DNA of 34,050 bases from NCBI RefSeq assembly GCF_000341145.1, contig NZ_ANBE01000009.1, positions 19,127 through 53,176 of the forward strand. The letters run 5' to 3'. The notes under the pieces are model-generated. The model saw only the letters and a list, made by a program, of their open reading frames with translations. It ran no database searches and was not told where the DNA came from. Positions 1-7,351 of this stretch are shown here, in pieces. The stretch comes from Nocardiopsis xinjiangensis YIM 90004 (GTDB taxonomy: Bacteria; Actinomycetota; Actinomycetes; Streptosporangiales; Streptosporangiaceae). How positions within the stretch are numbered: the stretch's first letter is position 1; each line of letters starts with the position of its first letter. The translations under genes and the position numbers were made by a program.

Positions 1-400
1 CGAACTCGTGCACCGCGGTCGAGACGATCCATCCGATGAGGATCAGCAGTGGCGGGATCAGGGGTGTGACGTTGGTGTCGTCCGAGGCCCAGTCCATCTC
101 GACGGCGGTCCAGGACAGCCATCCGGCGAAGCCCCCCAGTCCGAGCAGGAGCAGGAAGACGGGGCTGGGAAGGAAATCCATCCAGGACCCGTCGGCCCGG
201 CTCTTCGCGGTCCCGGAGTCCTGGGTGTGCTCGGCAGCCTCGCGCACCTCGGCGCCCTCGGTCCCGGTCTCCTCGGCCCCCGTGCCCCCGGTTTCCTCCT
301 CCGCCGACCCCTCGGCCTCCAGGTCCGGGACGTTCGCGGCGTCGTCGGGCATCCGCTCCCACAGATCCTCGGGAGCGTCGGGCTTTTCGGGCGTGGGCAT
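1..400 (-). CDS. Site-2-protease-like (M50) membrane metallopeptidase, 3' part missing
   Basis: Only the N-terminal 133 residues are in the window; the gene runs off the left edge. The ATG at 400 is preceded by an AGGAG box. The first ~70 residues are very acidic and rich in Ala/Glu/Gly. Two hydrophobic segments follow (about residues 76-95 and 112-128). The visible part ends in STAVHEFG, which is the start of the HExxH-type zinc site in the second helix of actinobacterial M50 family proteins. Those proteins cut substrates inside the membrane or are uncharacterised relatives. The second zinc histidine and all downstream helices lie outside the window, so activity cannot be judged. The acidic cytoplasmic extension is longer than I expect for this family. 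Confidence 0.7.
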   Translation of the reverse strand, partial: MPTPEKPDAPEDLWERMPDDAANVPDLEAEGSAEEETGGTGAEETGTEGAEVREAAEHTQDSGTAKSRADGSWMDFLPSPVFLLLLGLGGFAGWLSWTAVEMDWASDDTNVTPLIPPLLILIGWIVSTAVHEF

Positions 401-482
401 GGTGCTCCTGCTGGTCGCGGGTGGATCCGCGCTCCAGATTAGGCCCTGCGGACGACCTCTTCGCAGCGGGTGCGGGGGAGCC

Positions 483-1838
483 TCAGACCACCGCGCGTGG
501 CGCCACGGCGGACTTGTGCAGGCATGCGACCGCGAAGGCTCTTCCCGGGGCGGTCAGATCCCGTTGGCCGCTTGTGTCCTCCTCCGTGACGAGGTTGAGC
601 GCTTCCAACAGCCATCCCGTGGACATCACCATCGCCCGGACCTGGTCCGAGGCGGCCTCGGCGGTGCGCCGGTGCGCGGCAGCGTGGCGGCCCGCCGGCT
701 GTTCGACGGGTTTCCACCCGGTCTCGGTGAGTACCCGTTCGGCGGCCTCGATGTCCGGTTCGGCGCGGCGGGTGTGTGAGCCGCTGCCCTGGGGCGTGCG
801 TATGAGGAGGAGTCCCAGGAGGGTCTCCGCGGCCGCCTGTTCCAGACCTCCGGTGCGGCACAAGGTCTCGGTGGCCGCTTCCCACAGGGCCTCGGGATCC
901 TCGCGCAGTCGGCGCCCGCGCCGGGTCAGGACCAGGCGCCGCCCGGCGCGGCGCACCGCGCGCATGCCGCGCAGCACCTGGTGCAGCGCGATGAGTTGGG
1001 TGACGTCGGTCTCACTCCGAGGCGGGTGCGGGTTGGTCCGCCAGCCGAAGTCCTCGCACATCTGCCGCACGACACCGGGTGAGATGTAACCGATCTGGGT
1101 CAGGGGCACCCCCTCGGCCGCGAAGCCGAGGAGGCGCTGGATCGGCGCGAGCACGGCGTCCGCGGAGCGCGGTACGTCGGTGCCGGCGATGAGCTGCCCC
1201 ACGAGGGGCCACAGCCGCAGCCGGTGGGGGTGTGCGCTGGAGTTGAGCCAGGCGCGTACGCGTTCCTCGCGCACCCGGTCCAGATGGCTGAGGCCGTGGC
1301 CGTCGGGTTGGGTGAGGAAGGACCGGGCGAAGCGCTCCTGAGCGGGCCGCCACCCGCGTTTGCCGGGACGGATGTCCCGCAGCGAGATCGCCAGTTCCAG
1401 GGAGGCCGCGGTTTCCGCGCGGGCCCGCAGCTCGGCGTCGCCCACGGCGGTGCCCCAGGTCAGCTCCGGCAGGTCGGGCGGTTCCACCCCGGACTCCCAC
1501 ATGAGGCGTTCGAACATGGCCACACCGGCCTCGTGGTCGTCGCGGTAGACCGACAGCAGGGTCAGCGTCTCGGGCGCCCGGCAGATGTGTGCGTACTGGT
1601 AGAGCTGCAGCAACGAGAACAGGTTGCTGAGGGAGCGCGCCGCGAACAGCTGGTCGTCGTGGTGGTTCTGGAAGCGCACCGGCAGCTCGTACCAGCAGAA
1701 CCGTTGGACGGAGTGCTGGGTGAGCCGTTCCAGGTCCCGATCGGGGACGAGGGTGTCCAGTGCCAGACCTGCCATGTCGGCGGCCCGTTCGTCCCGTTGC
1801 GCCAACTCTGCCAACGCGGACGTCACCGCTTCACGCAC
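483..1838 (-). CDS. Conserved actinobacterial protein of unknown function, 451 aa
   Basis: I do not recognise a named family. The GTG at 1838 is chosen because an in-frame stop lies three codons upstream and a GGAGGTGG box precedes it. The protein is soluble, largely alpha-helical by composition, and has no signal peptide or membrane segment. Residues ~245-330 (GYISPGVVRQM, later RRLVLTRRGRRL) resemble a winged-helix-like segment seen in some large actinobacterial hypothetical proteins, including ones with a pRiA4b ORF-3 domain; that likeness is from memory only. The N-terminal half is rich in aromatic residues and His around FCWYELPVRFQNHHDD. It lies on the same strand as the membrane peptidase gene, 82 bp upstream of it, so co-transcription is possible. 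Confidence 0.75.
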   Translation of the reverse strand: MREAVTSALAELAQRDERAADMAGLALDTLVPDRDLERLTQHSVQRFCWYELPVRFQNHHDDQLFAARSLSNLFSLLQLYQYAHICRAPETLTLLSVYRDDHEAGVAMFERLMWESGVEPPDLPELTWGTAVGDAELRARAETAASLELAISLRDIRPGKRGWRPAQERFARSFLTQPDGHGLSHLDRVREERVRAWLNSSAHPHRLRLWPLVGQLIAGTDVPRSADAVLAPIQRLLGFAAEGVPLTQIGYISPGVVRQMCEDFGWRTNPHPPRSETDVTQLIALHQVLRGMRAVRRAGRRLVLTRRGRRLREDPEALWEAATETLCRTGGLEQAAAETLLGLLLIRTPQGSGSHTRRAEPDIEAAERVLTETGWKPVEQPAGRHAAAHRRTAEAASDQVRAMVMSTGWLLEALNLVTEEDTSGQRDLTAPGRAFAVACLHKSAVAPRAVV

Positions 1839-1995
1839 GAGCGTTCACCACCTCCCCACGTGACTGGCGCCCGGGCCGCACGGTGTCGCGGCGGGGCGCG
1901 GAGCTCGATGTGGATACCCGAGACGGTGCGCAGGGGGCTTCGCCCGCGGGACTGTGCCCCTCCTACCCGCACGGGAAAGAAGAATGCCTGGTTGA

Positions 1996-2238
1996 TCAGG
2001 GACGTCCCCGGCGTTTCGGGGGTGTCTGCGGGACGACCCGGCTGGCCGCGATCGAATCCTCCGCCACCTCCGCCAGGGAGTCGTCGCGCCGCCGGAGCGT
2101 GAGGGTCCCCTGTTCCCAGGACTCCACCACCCCGACGATATCGGTGAAGCCCCCTTCCGGCAGGCGGATGCGCACAGTGACCCGCTTCCCGACGTCCTCG
2201 GGACCGATGCGGTGGACGAATCGTCCGGACAGATGCAT
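1996..2238 (-). CDS. Stand-alone SH3-like domain protein, as found at the N-terminus of some GNAT acetyltransferases
   Basis: This 80-aa protein starts at ATG 2238 with only a weak G-rich ribosome site. Its body ([18 protein letters not shown], then [16 protein letters not shown]) has the strand-turn-strand pattern of a small beta barrel. From memory, it matches the N-terminal domain of an actinobacterial GNAT family in which the barrel is followed by VVPP and an Arg/Pro-rich linker. Here the protein ends exactly in such a linker ([13 protein letters not shown]) and no acetyltransferase follows. The 157 bp behind the stop are too short to hold a decayed GNAT domain. It is divergent from fdxA, whose promoter region it shares. 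Function is unknown. Confidence 0.7.
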   Translation of the reverse strand: MHLSGRFVHRIGPEDVGKRVTVRIRLPEGGFTDIVGVVESWEQGTLTLRRRDDSLAEVAEDSIAASRVVPQTPPKRRGRP

Positions 2239-2254
2239 GGAACGCGCCCCCCGA

Positions 2255-2285
2255 TTGTGCTTCGAGTATTCTCCGAAGCCATACT
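2255..2285 (+). promoter_or_regulatory. Candidate fdxA promoter with a 21-bp inverted repeat in the spacer
   Basis: A perfect dyad, GCTTCG (2259-2264) and CGAAGC (2274-2279), is separated by 9 bp. It overlaps a weak promoter: TTGTGC at 2255-2260 and CATACT at 2280-2285, with a 19-bp spacer. A regulator bound to the dyad would cover the core promoter. The site also faces the divergent 80-aa gene. The dyad is directly visible; the promoter assignment is inference. Confidence 0.4.
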
Positions 2286-2370
2286 AGGAGTACGACATCT
2301 GTGCCAATAGCTTGCGGACCCCGGCAGGGGCGGCGCCCGCACGCCGTCCCTGAGCCCGGGATCCGAAGGT

Positions 2371-2400
2371 CCCCGCCCTCTCCTTCGTGGGAGAGCGGGG
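2371..2400 (+). promoter_or_regulatory. Hairpin in the fdxA leader just before the ribosome site
   Basis: CCCCG (2371-2375) pairs with CGGGG (2396-2400), and CTCTCC (2378-2383) with GGAGAG (2390-2395). There is a 2-nt bulge and a TTCGTG loop. It ends 8 nt before the AAGGAG box of fdxA, so it could affect translation or RNA stability, or be a processed leader end. No T-tract follows, so a terminator is less likely. Confidence 0.4.
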
Positions 2401-2420
2401 GTGAGATCAAGGAGTACGAC

Positions 2421-2738
2421 GTGACCTACGTCATCGCGCAGCCCTGTGTTGATGTGCTGGACAAAGGCTGCATCGACGAGTGCCCCGTGGACTGCATCTA
2501 CGAGGGTGAGCGCATGCTCTACATTCACCCGGACGAGTGCGTTGACTGCGGTGCGTGCGAGCCCGTTTGCCCCGTCGAGGCCATCTACTACGAGGACGAC
2601 CTGCCCGAACAGTGGTCGGAGTTCTACAAGGCCAATGTCGACTTCTTCGACGACCTGGGCTCCCCCGGCGGTGCCTCGAAGGTCGGCAAGATCGAAAGTG
2701 ACCACCCGATCGTCGCGAAGCTTCCGCAGCAGGCCTGA
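2421..2738 (+). CDS. fdxA: Seven-iron ferredoxin FdxA
   Basis: This 105-aa electron carrier holds one [3Fe-4S] and one [4Fe-4S] cluster and acts in the cytoplasm. The GTG at 2421 follows AAGGAG with a 6-bp gap and gives the usual [10 protein letters not shown]-terminus; longer upstream frames are not family-like. Cysteines are at 9, 17, 21, 25, 40, 43, 46 and 50. By the Azotobacter FdI pattern, C9/C17/C50 bind the 3Fe cluster and C21/C40/C43/C46 the 4Fe cluster, while C25 is the extra cysteine. The C-terminal ~50 residues are acidic, as usual. It precedes dapC, an arrangement conserved in many actinomycetes (Rv1177-Rv1178 in M. tuberculosis). The electron-transfer partner cannot be told from the window. 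Confidence 0.97.
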   Translation: MTYVIAQPCVDVLDKGCIDECPVDCIYEGERMLYIHPDECVDCGACEPVCPVEAIYYEDDLPEQWSEFYKANVDFFDDLGSPGGASKVGKIESDHPIVAKLPQQA

Positions 2739-2844
2739 CGCGGGAGCCGAACCCAACCAGGGACGGGCGCGGCCCTGAGCGGTCCCCGCCCCGGGGTACC
2801 CCTATGGCGCAGAGGGTGCCCCGAGCACGTCAGAGCACGTGTGT

Positions 2845-2875
2845 CGCGTCGGCCTCCACACAGGGGGCCGACGCG
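2845..2875 (+). terminator. Hairpin between fdxA and dapC
   Basis: A perfect 10-bp stem, CGCGTCGGCC (2845-2854) with GGCCGACGCG (2866-2875), and an 11-nt loop. There is no T-tract, which is common for actinobacterial terminators. It lies 107 bp after the fdxA stop and 64 bp before dapC, so it could end fdxA transcripts or be a dapC leader structure. Confidence 0.5.
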
Positions 2876-2938
2876 GCCCCGTTTCCCGTGCGCCACGGCC
2901 GGTACCGGTCGGTCCAGATTCGGCAGGAGTGATCAGCG

Positions 2939-4045
2939 ATGGGTGAGCGGCGACCGTTGGCGGACCGGCTCCCGGCCTTCCCGTGGGACCGCCTGGCCCC
3001 GTACAAACGCACCGCGGCCGCCCACGCCGGCGGCCTCGTCGACCTGTCGGTGGGTACCCCGGTCGACCCGGTCCCCGAGACACTCCAGCGTGCGCTCGCC
3101 GACGCCGCGAACTCGCCCGGCTACCCGCAGACGTGGGGTACACCGGAACTGCGCGCCGCCATCGAAGGCTGGCTGTCCCGCCGCCACGGCGTGGACGTGG
3201 CCGAGGGCGCGGTCCTGCCCACCATCGGCTCCAAGGAGACCGTCGCGTGGCTGCCGAGCCTCCTGGGCCTGGGGGAGGGCGACACCGTCGTCCACCCCGA
3301 GCTGGCCTACCCGACCTACGACGTGGGGGTGCGCCTGGCCGGGGCCGCCCCGGTCGCCTCCGACGGGCTCGCGTCGCTGGGCCCGGCCCGTGTGTCGATG
3401 GTCTGGGTCAATTCCCCGAGCAACCCCACCGGACGTGTCCTGGGGACGGACCATCTGCGCAAGGTGGTGCAGTGGGCCCGCGAGCGCGGTGCGATCGTCG
3501 CTTCCGACGAGTGCTACCTCGACCTGGGCTGGGACGGGACCGAGCCGGTCTCGATCCTGCACCCGGACGTGTGCGGTGGTTCCCACGAGAACCTGCTCGC
3601 CCTGCACTCGTTGTCCAAGCGCTCCAACCTGGCCGGGTACCGCGCCGCGTTCCTGAGCGGCGACCCGGCGCTGGTCCGGGAGCTGCTGGAGGTGCGCAAG
3701 CACTCCGGCATGATCGTGCCCGCACCCGTGCAGGCCGCGATGAAGGCCGCCCTGGACGACGATGCCCACGCCGAGGAGCAGAAGGAGCGTTACCGGGCCC
3801 GCCGCACGCGTCTGCGTGCCGCATTCGAGAGCGCCGGCTGGAAGGTCGAGCACTCCGAGGCCGGTCTGTACCTGTGGGCGAGCCATCCGGACCTGGACGC
3901 CTGGGGTGCCGTGGAGCACCTGGCCGAGCGCGGTGTCATCGTGGCGCCCGGCGACTTCTACGGCCGTGCCGGCGCCGGGCACGTCCGGGTCGCCTTCACC
4001 GCCACCGACGAGCGGGTCGGGGAAGCCGCCGCTCGTCTGGACTGA
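2939..4045 (+). CDS. dapC: Succinyldiaminopimelate transaminase DapC
   Basis: A 368-aa fold-type I PLP aminotransferase. In the succinylase branch of lysine synthesis it uses glutamate to convert N-succinyl-2-amino-6-oxopimelate to N-succinyl-L,L-diaminopimelate. The PLP lysine is K227 in HSLSKRSNLAGYR. The cofactor motif NSPSNPTGRVLG and the SDECYLDLGW segment lie upstream of it, and a C-terminal Arg motif (HVRVAFTA) binds the substrate carboxylate. The ATG at 2939 has AGGAG about 10 bp upstream. Length is normal for the actinobacterial DapC group. dapD and dapE follow downstream, separated from it by one minus-strand gene, which supports the role over a generic aminotransferase. Confidence 0.93.
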   Translation: MGERRPLADRLPAFPWDRLAPYKRTAAAHAGGLVDLSVGTPVDPVPETLQRALADAANSPGYPQTWGTPELRAAIEGWLSRRHGVDVAEGAVLPTIGSKETVAWLPSLLGLGEGDTVVHPELAYPTYDVGVRLAGAAPVASDGLASLGPARVSMVWVNSPSNPTGRVLGTDHLRKVVQWARERGAIVASDECYLDLGWDGTEPVSILHPDVCGGSHENLLALHSLSKRSNLAGYRAAFLSGDPALVRELLEVRKHSGMIVPAPVQAAMKAALDDDAHAEEQKERYRARRTRLRAAFESAGWKVEHSEAGLYLWASHPDLDAWGAVEHLAERGVIVAPGDFYGRAGAGHVRVAFTATDERVGEAAARLD

Positions 4046-4101
4046 TCCGGGCCGCGCGGGCGGACGGAGCGCTCGAGCGGGCGTGAACCGGCCGGGCCGC
4101 C

Positions 4102-4971
4102 TCAGTTCAGGGCGAGCTGTCCACCGCTGTCCTCACCGGTGTCCTGCCATGCCTCGGCCCCGTCGGTCCCGTCCGTGGCGGTCCACCGGTGACCGTCGTA
4201 GCCGACCGAGGTCAGCCCGTACTCCTCCGCGTGCGTGACCGACCACAGCGCCATCGCCCACCCGAGGTCCCCGGTGGCGGGGTCGTGGTCGGCGGGCAGG
4301 TCCTCGGGGCCGGTGCCGAACACCCGCTCCAGCTCCTCGCGCGCACCCTCGGGGTCGGCCCCGGTCTCCTGCAGGTCGGCCAGGCGCTGCTCGTCGAACC
4401 AGCACGTGGCCGCCGGACCATCGGCGCCCCCGAAGACCGCCATCATTTCCTCGGAGAGCTGTTCGTGCTGGTCATAGGCCCAACCGTCGGCGCTGCGCTG
4501 CACCTGTTGGGCGGCTTCGTGCACCGGCATGTCCCGCCAGCCCTCCACGTCCATCAGGGTGTCGTAGAAACCCCGGCTGGAGAAGACCGGGTCGATGATC
4601 TCGTCGGTCTCACCCCACTCCTGCGACGGGCGCTGCTGGAACAGGCCCACGGAGTCGCGGTCGCCGTGCTCCACGTTGTGGAAGGTCGATTCCTGCCACA
4701 CCGTCGCGTAGGCCACCGTGACCGCCTCGGGCGGCAGGTCGCGGCTGAAGGCGACCCCGCCCACGGTCGCGGCGTTGGCGGCCTGTGAGACCCGTATGTC
4801 GTAGGAGCCCTCCGGCAGGTCCAGACGGCATCCCGGCTCGGTCTCCTCCGTCTCCAACGGGTCGACCGTGGTCAGCACGTAGTAACCCGCGGCGGCCAAC
4901 AGGCCGCACACGAGCGTGACACTGAACAGGATCTTGACGAAGGCAGAGATTTTGCGGCGCTTACTGGGCAC
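4102..4971 (-). CDS. Membrane-anchored lysozyme-like protein of unknown substrate
   Basis: The GTG at 4971 gives a 289-aa protein with a basic N-terminus (PSKRRK) and one membrane segment (about residues 11-34), so the rest should lie outside the membrane. Upstream in-frame codons are Arg/Pro/Ser-rich and unlikely to be coding. Residues ~85-120 contain VWQESTFHN, GDRDSVGLFQQRPSQ and EWG. This pattern belongs to a widespread actinobacterial family, sometimes mislabelled heavy-metal transporter, and recalls the Glu-centred core of transglycosylase/lysozyme folds. E94 would be the candidate acid; that function is inference. A TAGAAT box on this strand at 5076-5071 may be its -10. It is convergent with dapC and divergent from dapD. 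Confidence 0.8.
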   Translation of the reverse strand: MPSKRRKISAFVKILFSVTLVCGLLAAAGYYVLTTVDPLETEETEPGCRLDLPEGSYDIRVSQAANAATVGGVAFSRDLPPEAVTVAYATVWQESTFHNVEHGDRDSVGLFQQRPSQEWGETDEIIDPVFSSRGFYDTLMDVEGWRDMPVHEAAQQVQRSADGWAYDQHEQLSEEMMAVFGGADGPAATCWFDEQRLADLQETGADPEGAREELERVFGTGPEDLPADHDPATGDLGWAMALWSVTHAEEYGLTSVGYDGHRWTATDGTDGAEAWQDTGEDSGGQLALN

Positions 4972-5165
4972 GTACGCCCCAAGAGGTCGGGAGCAGGAAC
5001 GGGCACGGCCTGCTCCTGCGGACGAAGGGACGGGCGGGCCGCGCGCGGCGCACACGGCGCCTGCACCCGCATTCTAGTCGGCACCCGGAGTGAGCAGAGG
5101 GGAACCCGGGTCGTTGTGGGCTTTTCCGCGCGCGGGGTGTGGGCCCGCCACTCGGCGGAGTCCGT

Positions 5166-5171
5166 TAACGT
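5166..5171 (+). promoter_or_regulatory. Candidate -10 box for leaderless dapD transcription
   Basis: TAACGT fits the TANNNT actinobacterial -10 pattern and ends 7 bp before the dapD ATG at 5179, placing the transcription start at or next to the A of the start codon. No good -35 was found at 16-18 bp. A GAGG lies only 3 bp before the ATG, too close to act well as a ribosome site. Confidence 0.35.
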
Positions 5172-5178
5172 GAGGCAC

Positions 5179-6015
5179 ATGACCAGCTCGTACACCAGCC
5201 CGCTGCCCGACCAGATCGACGAGCTCTGGCAGCAGCGCCCCGAACTCACTCCCGACCACACCGAAGCGCGGGAGGTCATCACCGGCGCGATCGACATGAT
5301 CGACGAGGGCAAGGCCCGCGTCGCCTTCGTCGACCCCACCACCGACGAGGTGGTCGTCGACGAGCGCGCCAAGCGTTCCATCCTCCTCGGGTTCAAGGTC
5401 CTGGACATGAAGGAGTCGCAGGTCGGCGACTTCTACCACCACGACCGTGTGCCGCTGAAGACCCGCTTCGACGGTGTGCGTGTGGTGCCCGGCGCCATCG
5501 CCCGCTGGGGCGCCTTCCTCGCCCCCGGCGTGGTCCTGATGCCCTCCTTCACCAACATCGGCGCCTACGTCGGCTCCGGCACCATGGTCGACACCTGGGC
5601 CACCGTCGGTTCCTGCGCCCAGGTCGGTGAGAACGTCCACTTGTCCGGCGGCGTGGGTGTCGGCGGTGTCCTCGAGCCTCCGCAGGCCTCGCCCGTGATC
5701 ATCGAGGACGACGCGTTCCTCGGTTCCCGCAGCATGGTCGTCGAGGGAGCCCGCGTGCGCACCGGCGCCAAGCTCGGTGCCGGCACGATCCTGACTTCCT
5801 CCACCCGTGTCTTCGACGCCGAGACCGGCGAGGAGCTGCCCCGCGGCGAGGCCCCGGCATGGTCGGTCTGCGTGACCGCCAACCGGAACAAGAGCTTCCC
5901 CGGCGGCGACTTCGGCATGCCGGTGCTGCTGGTGCTCAAGCGCCTGGAGAAGGGTGAGGAGCACGACAAGCTCGCCCTGAACAACCTTCTGCGCGAGCAC
6001 GGCGTCAACGCCTGA
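5179..6015 (+). CDS. dapD: Tetrahydrodipicolinate N-succinyltransferase DapD, proteobacterial-type
   Basis: A 278-aa enzyme that succinylates tetrahydrodipicolinate with succinyl-CoA, the first step of the succinylase branch to meso-diaminopimelate and lysine. ATG 5179 gives the N-terminus MTSSYTSPLPDQ. The middle is a left-handed beta helix of hexapeptide repeats: MPSFTNIGAYVGSGTMVDTW, then VGSCAQVGENVHLSGG and GGVLEPPQA. This signature is that of the E. coli class of DapD. From memory, the class found in Mycobacterium and Streptomyces has a quite different sequence. The preceding dapC and following dapE fit the pathway. A hairpin separates it from dapE. Confidence 0.95.
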   Translation: MTSSYTSPLPDQIDELWQQRPELTPDHTEAREVITGAIDMIDEGKARVAFVDPTTDEVVVDERAKRSILLGFKVLDMKESQVGDFYHHDRVPLKTRFDGVRVVPGAIARWGAFLAPGVVLMPSFTNIGAYVGSGTMVDTWATVGSCAQVGENVHLSGGVGVGGVLEPPQASPVIIEDDAFLGSRSMVVEGARVRTGAKLGAGTILTSSTRVFDAETGEELPRGEAPAWSVCVTANRNKSFPGGDFGMPVLLVLKRLEKGEEHDKLALNNLLREHGVNA

Positions 6016-6057
6016 TCCGGGCACACGCCTGCGGTGCGGCCGAGCCGCGCCGTTTCC

Positions 6058-6090
6058 GGGGCGCTTCCTCCCACTGGGGAGGGGCGCCCC
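6058..6090 (+). terminator. Hairpin between dapD and dapE
   Basis: GGGGCGC (6058-6064) pairs with GCGCCCC (6084-6090), and CCTCCC (6067-6072) with GGGAGG (6077-6082), leaving a small internal loop (TT against G) and a 4-nt end loop. It starts 43 bp after dapD and may end dapD transcripts or attenuate read-through into dapE. There is no T-tract. Confidence 0.55.
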
Positions 6091-6151
6091 GGCGTCCTAT
6101 CGTGGGGCGCGAGAGCAACGACACGGACCTGAATCGAAAGCGGGCGAGAGC

Positions 6152-7210
6152 ATGCTGGACCTGACCTCGGACGCGGTGGACCTCACCGGCGTCCTCGTGG
6201 ACGTGCGTTCGGAGAGTGGTGACGAGCGGGTCCTCGCCGACCTCGTCGAGGCCGGGCTCCGGGAACTGGACCACCTGACCGTGCACCGGGACGGTGACGC
6301 CGTCGTGGCCCGTACCGATCTGGGGCGTGATCGCCGGATCGTCGTCGCCGGCCACATCGACACCGTTCCGATCGTGGACAACGTGCCCTCCCGCGTGGAG
6401 GACGGGCGGATCTACGGCTGCGGTTCCACCGACATGAAGGCCGGGGTGGCCGTGCAGCTCCGCCTGGCCCAGCTGGTCACCGAGCCCGTGCACGACGTCA
6501 CCTACGTCTTCTACGACAACGAGGAGGTCGACGCCTCCCGAAACGGTCTGGCGCGGCTCTCGCGCAACCATCCCGAGTGGCTGGCCGGGGACTTCGCGAT
6601 CCTCATGGAACCCACCGACGGGATGATCGAGGGCGGTTGCCAGGGCACGATGCGCGTCGCGGTCGCCGCGTACGGCAAGCGCGCCCACAGTGCCCGTTCC
6701 TGGATGGGTGAGAACGCCGTCCACAAGGCCGGGGAGATCATCGACCGGCTGCGCGCCTACACCCCGCGGGAACCGGTGGTCGAAGGACTGCAGTTCCACG
6801 AGGGCCTCAATGCTGTCTTCATCGAGGGCGGTGTCGCCGGGAACGTCATCCCGGACGAGTGCGCCGTCGAGGTCAACTACCGTTTCGCCCCCGACCTGTC
6901 GGTGGAAGAGGCAGAGGCCCATCTGCGCGAGGTCTTCGACGGGTTCGAGGTCACCGTCGTCGACGCCGCCGCGCCCGCCCGCCCCGGGCTGGAGGCCCCT
7001 TCCGCCGCTGCCTTCGTCGACGCCGTGGGGGAGGGCCGGGCCCGTGCCAAGCTCGGCTGGACCGACGTCTCCTTCTTCTCCGGCCTGGGTGTGCCCGCGG
7101 TCAACTACGGTCCCGGCGACCCCATGCTGGCCCACACCCGCGACGAGTACGCGGAGACCGCCAAGATCGCCGACGCCGAAGAGCGGATGCTGGCCTGGCT
7201 GCGCGGCTGA
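6152..7210 (+). CDS. dapE: Succinyl-diaminopimelate desuccinylase DapE
   Basis: A 352-aa M20-family metallohydrolase. It removes succinate from N-succinyl-L,L-diaminopimelate to give L,L-diaminopimelate for lysine and peptidoglycan. Metal and catalytic positions are visible: H68 and D70 in AGHIDTVP, D94 in GCGSTDMKAG, the E124-E125 pair in YDNEEVD, and a C-terminal LAHTRDEY with the last metal-binding His. The dimerisation domain lies at about 175-285. ATG 6152 is the first in-frame ATG. The ribosome site is weak (GGGCGAGAG). The sequence fits the actinobacterial DapE subfamily. The LOG-family gene follows, an order conserved in mycobacteria. Confidence 0.95.
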   Translation: MLDLTSDAVDLTGVLVDVRSESGDERVLADLVEAGLRELDHLTVHRDGDAVVARTDLGRDRRIVVAGHIDTVPIVDNVPSRVEDGRIYGCGSTDMKAGVAVQLRLAQLVTEPVHDVTYVFYDNEEVDASRNGLARLSRNHPEWLAGDFAILMEPTDGMIEGGCQGTMRVAVAAYGKRAHSARSWMGENAVHKAGEIIDRLRAYTPREPVVEGLQFHEGLNAVFIEGGVAGNVIPDECAVEVNYRFAPDLSVEEAEAHLREVFDGFEVTVVDAAAPARPGLEAPSAAAFVDAVGEGRARAKLGWTDVSFFSGLGVPAVNYGPGDPMLAHTRDEYAETAKIADAEERMLAWLRG

Positions 7211-7351
7211 CCCGCCCGTGAGCCGCCCCGGCAGGCACGCTCGGGATCGGGGCCGCTCTTGTGGTGTTCCTGGTGCTCGTAAGAACTGTGTTGTCAGCGG
7301 ATTCACTCATGTGTCGCGTGTGGGCCCTGATCAGCCGGATAGCTTTGGCCC

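Noticed and set aside
2301..2420. An N-terminal extension of fdxA by 40 codons
   Set aside because: GTG 2421 with AAGGAG gives the conserved ferredoxin N-terminus; the extension covers the leader hairpin.
4046..4101. A bidirectional terminator between dapC and the lysozyme-like gene
   Set aside because: Only the short self-palindrome CGCTCGAGCG was found. Longer pairings are imperfect, unlike at the other convergent junctions.
7306..7320. A second CRP-like site, CTCATGTGTCG repeated from 8703
   Set aside because: The left half matches the site at 8707, but the right half (TGGGC) does not match TCACA, so only chance similarity is likely.
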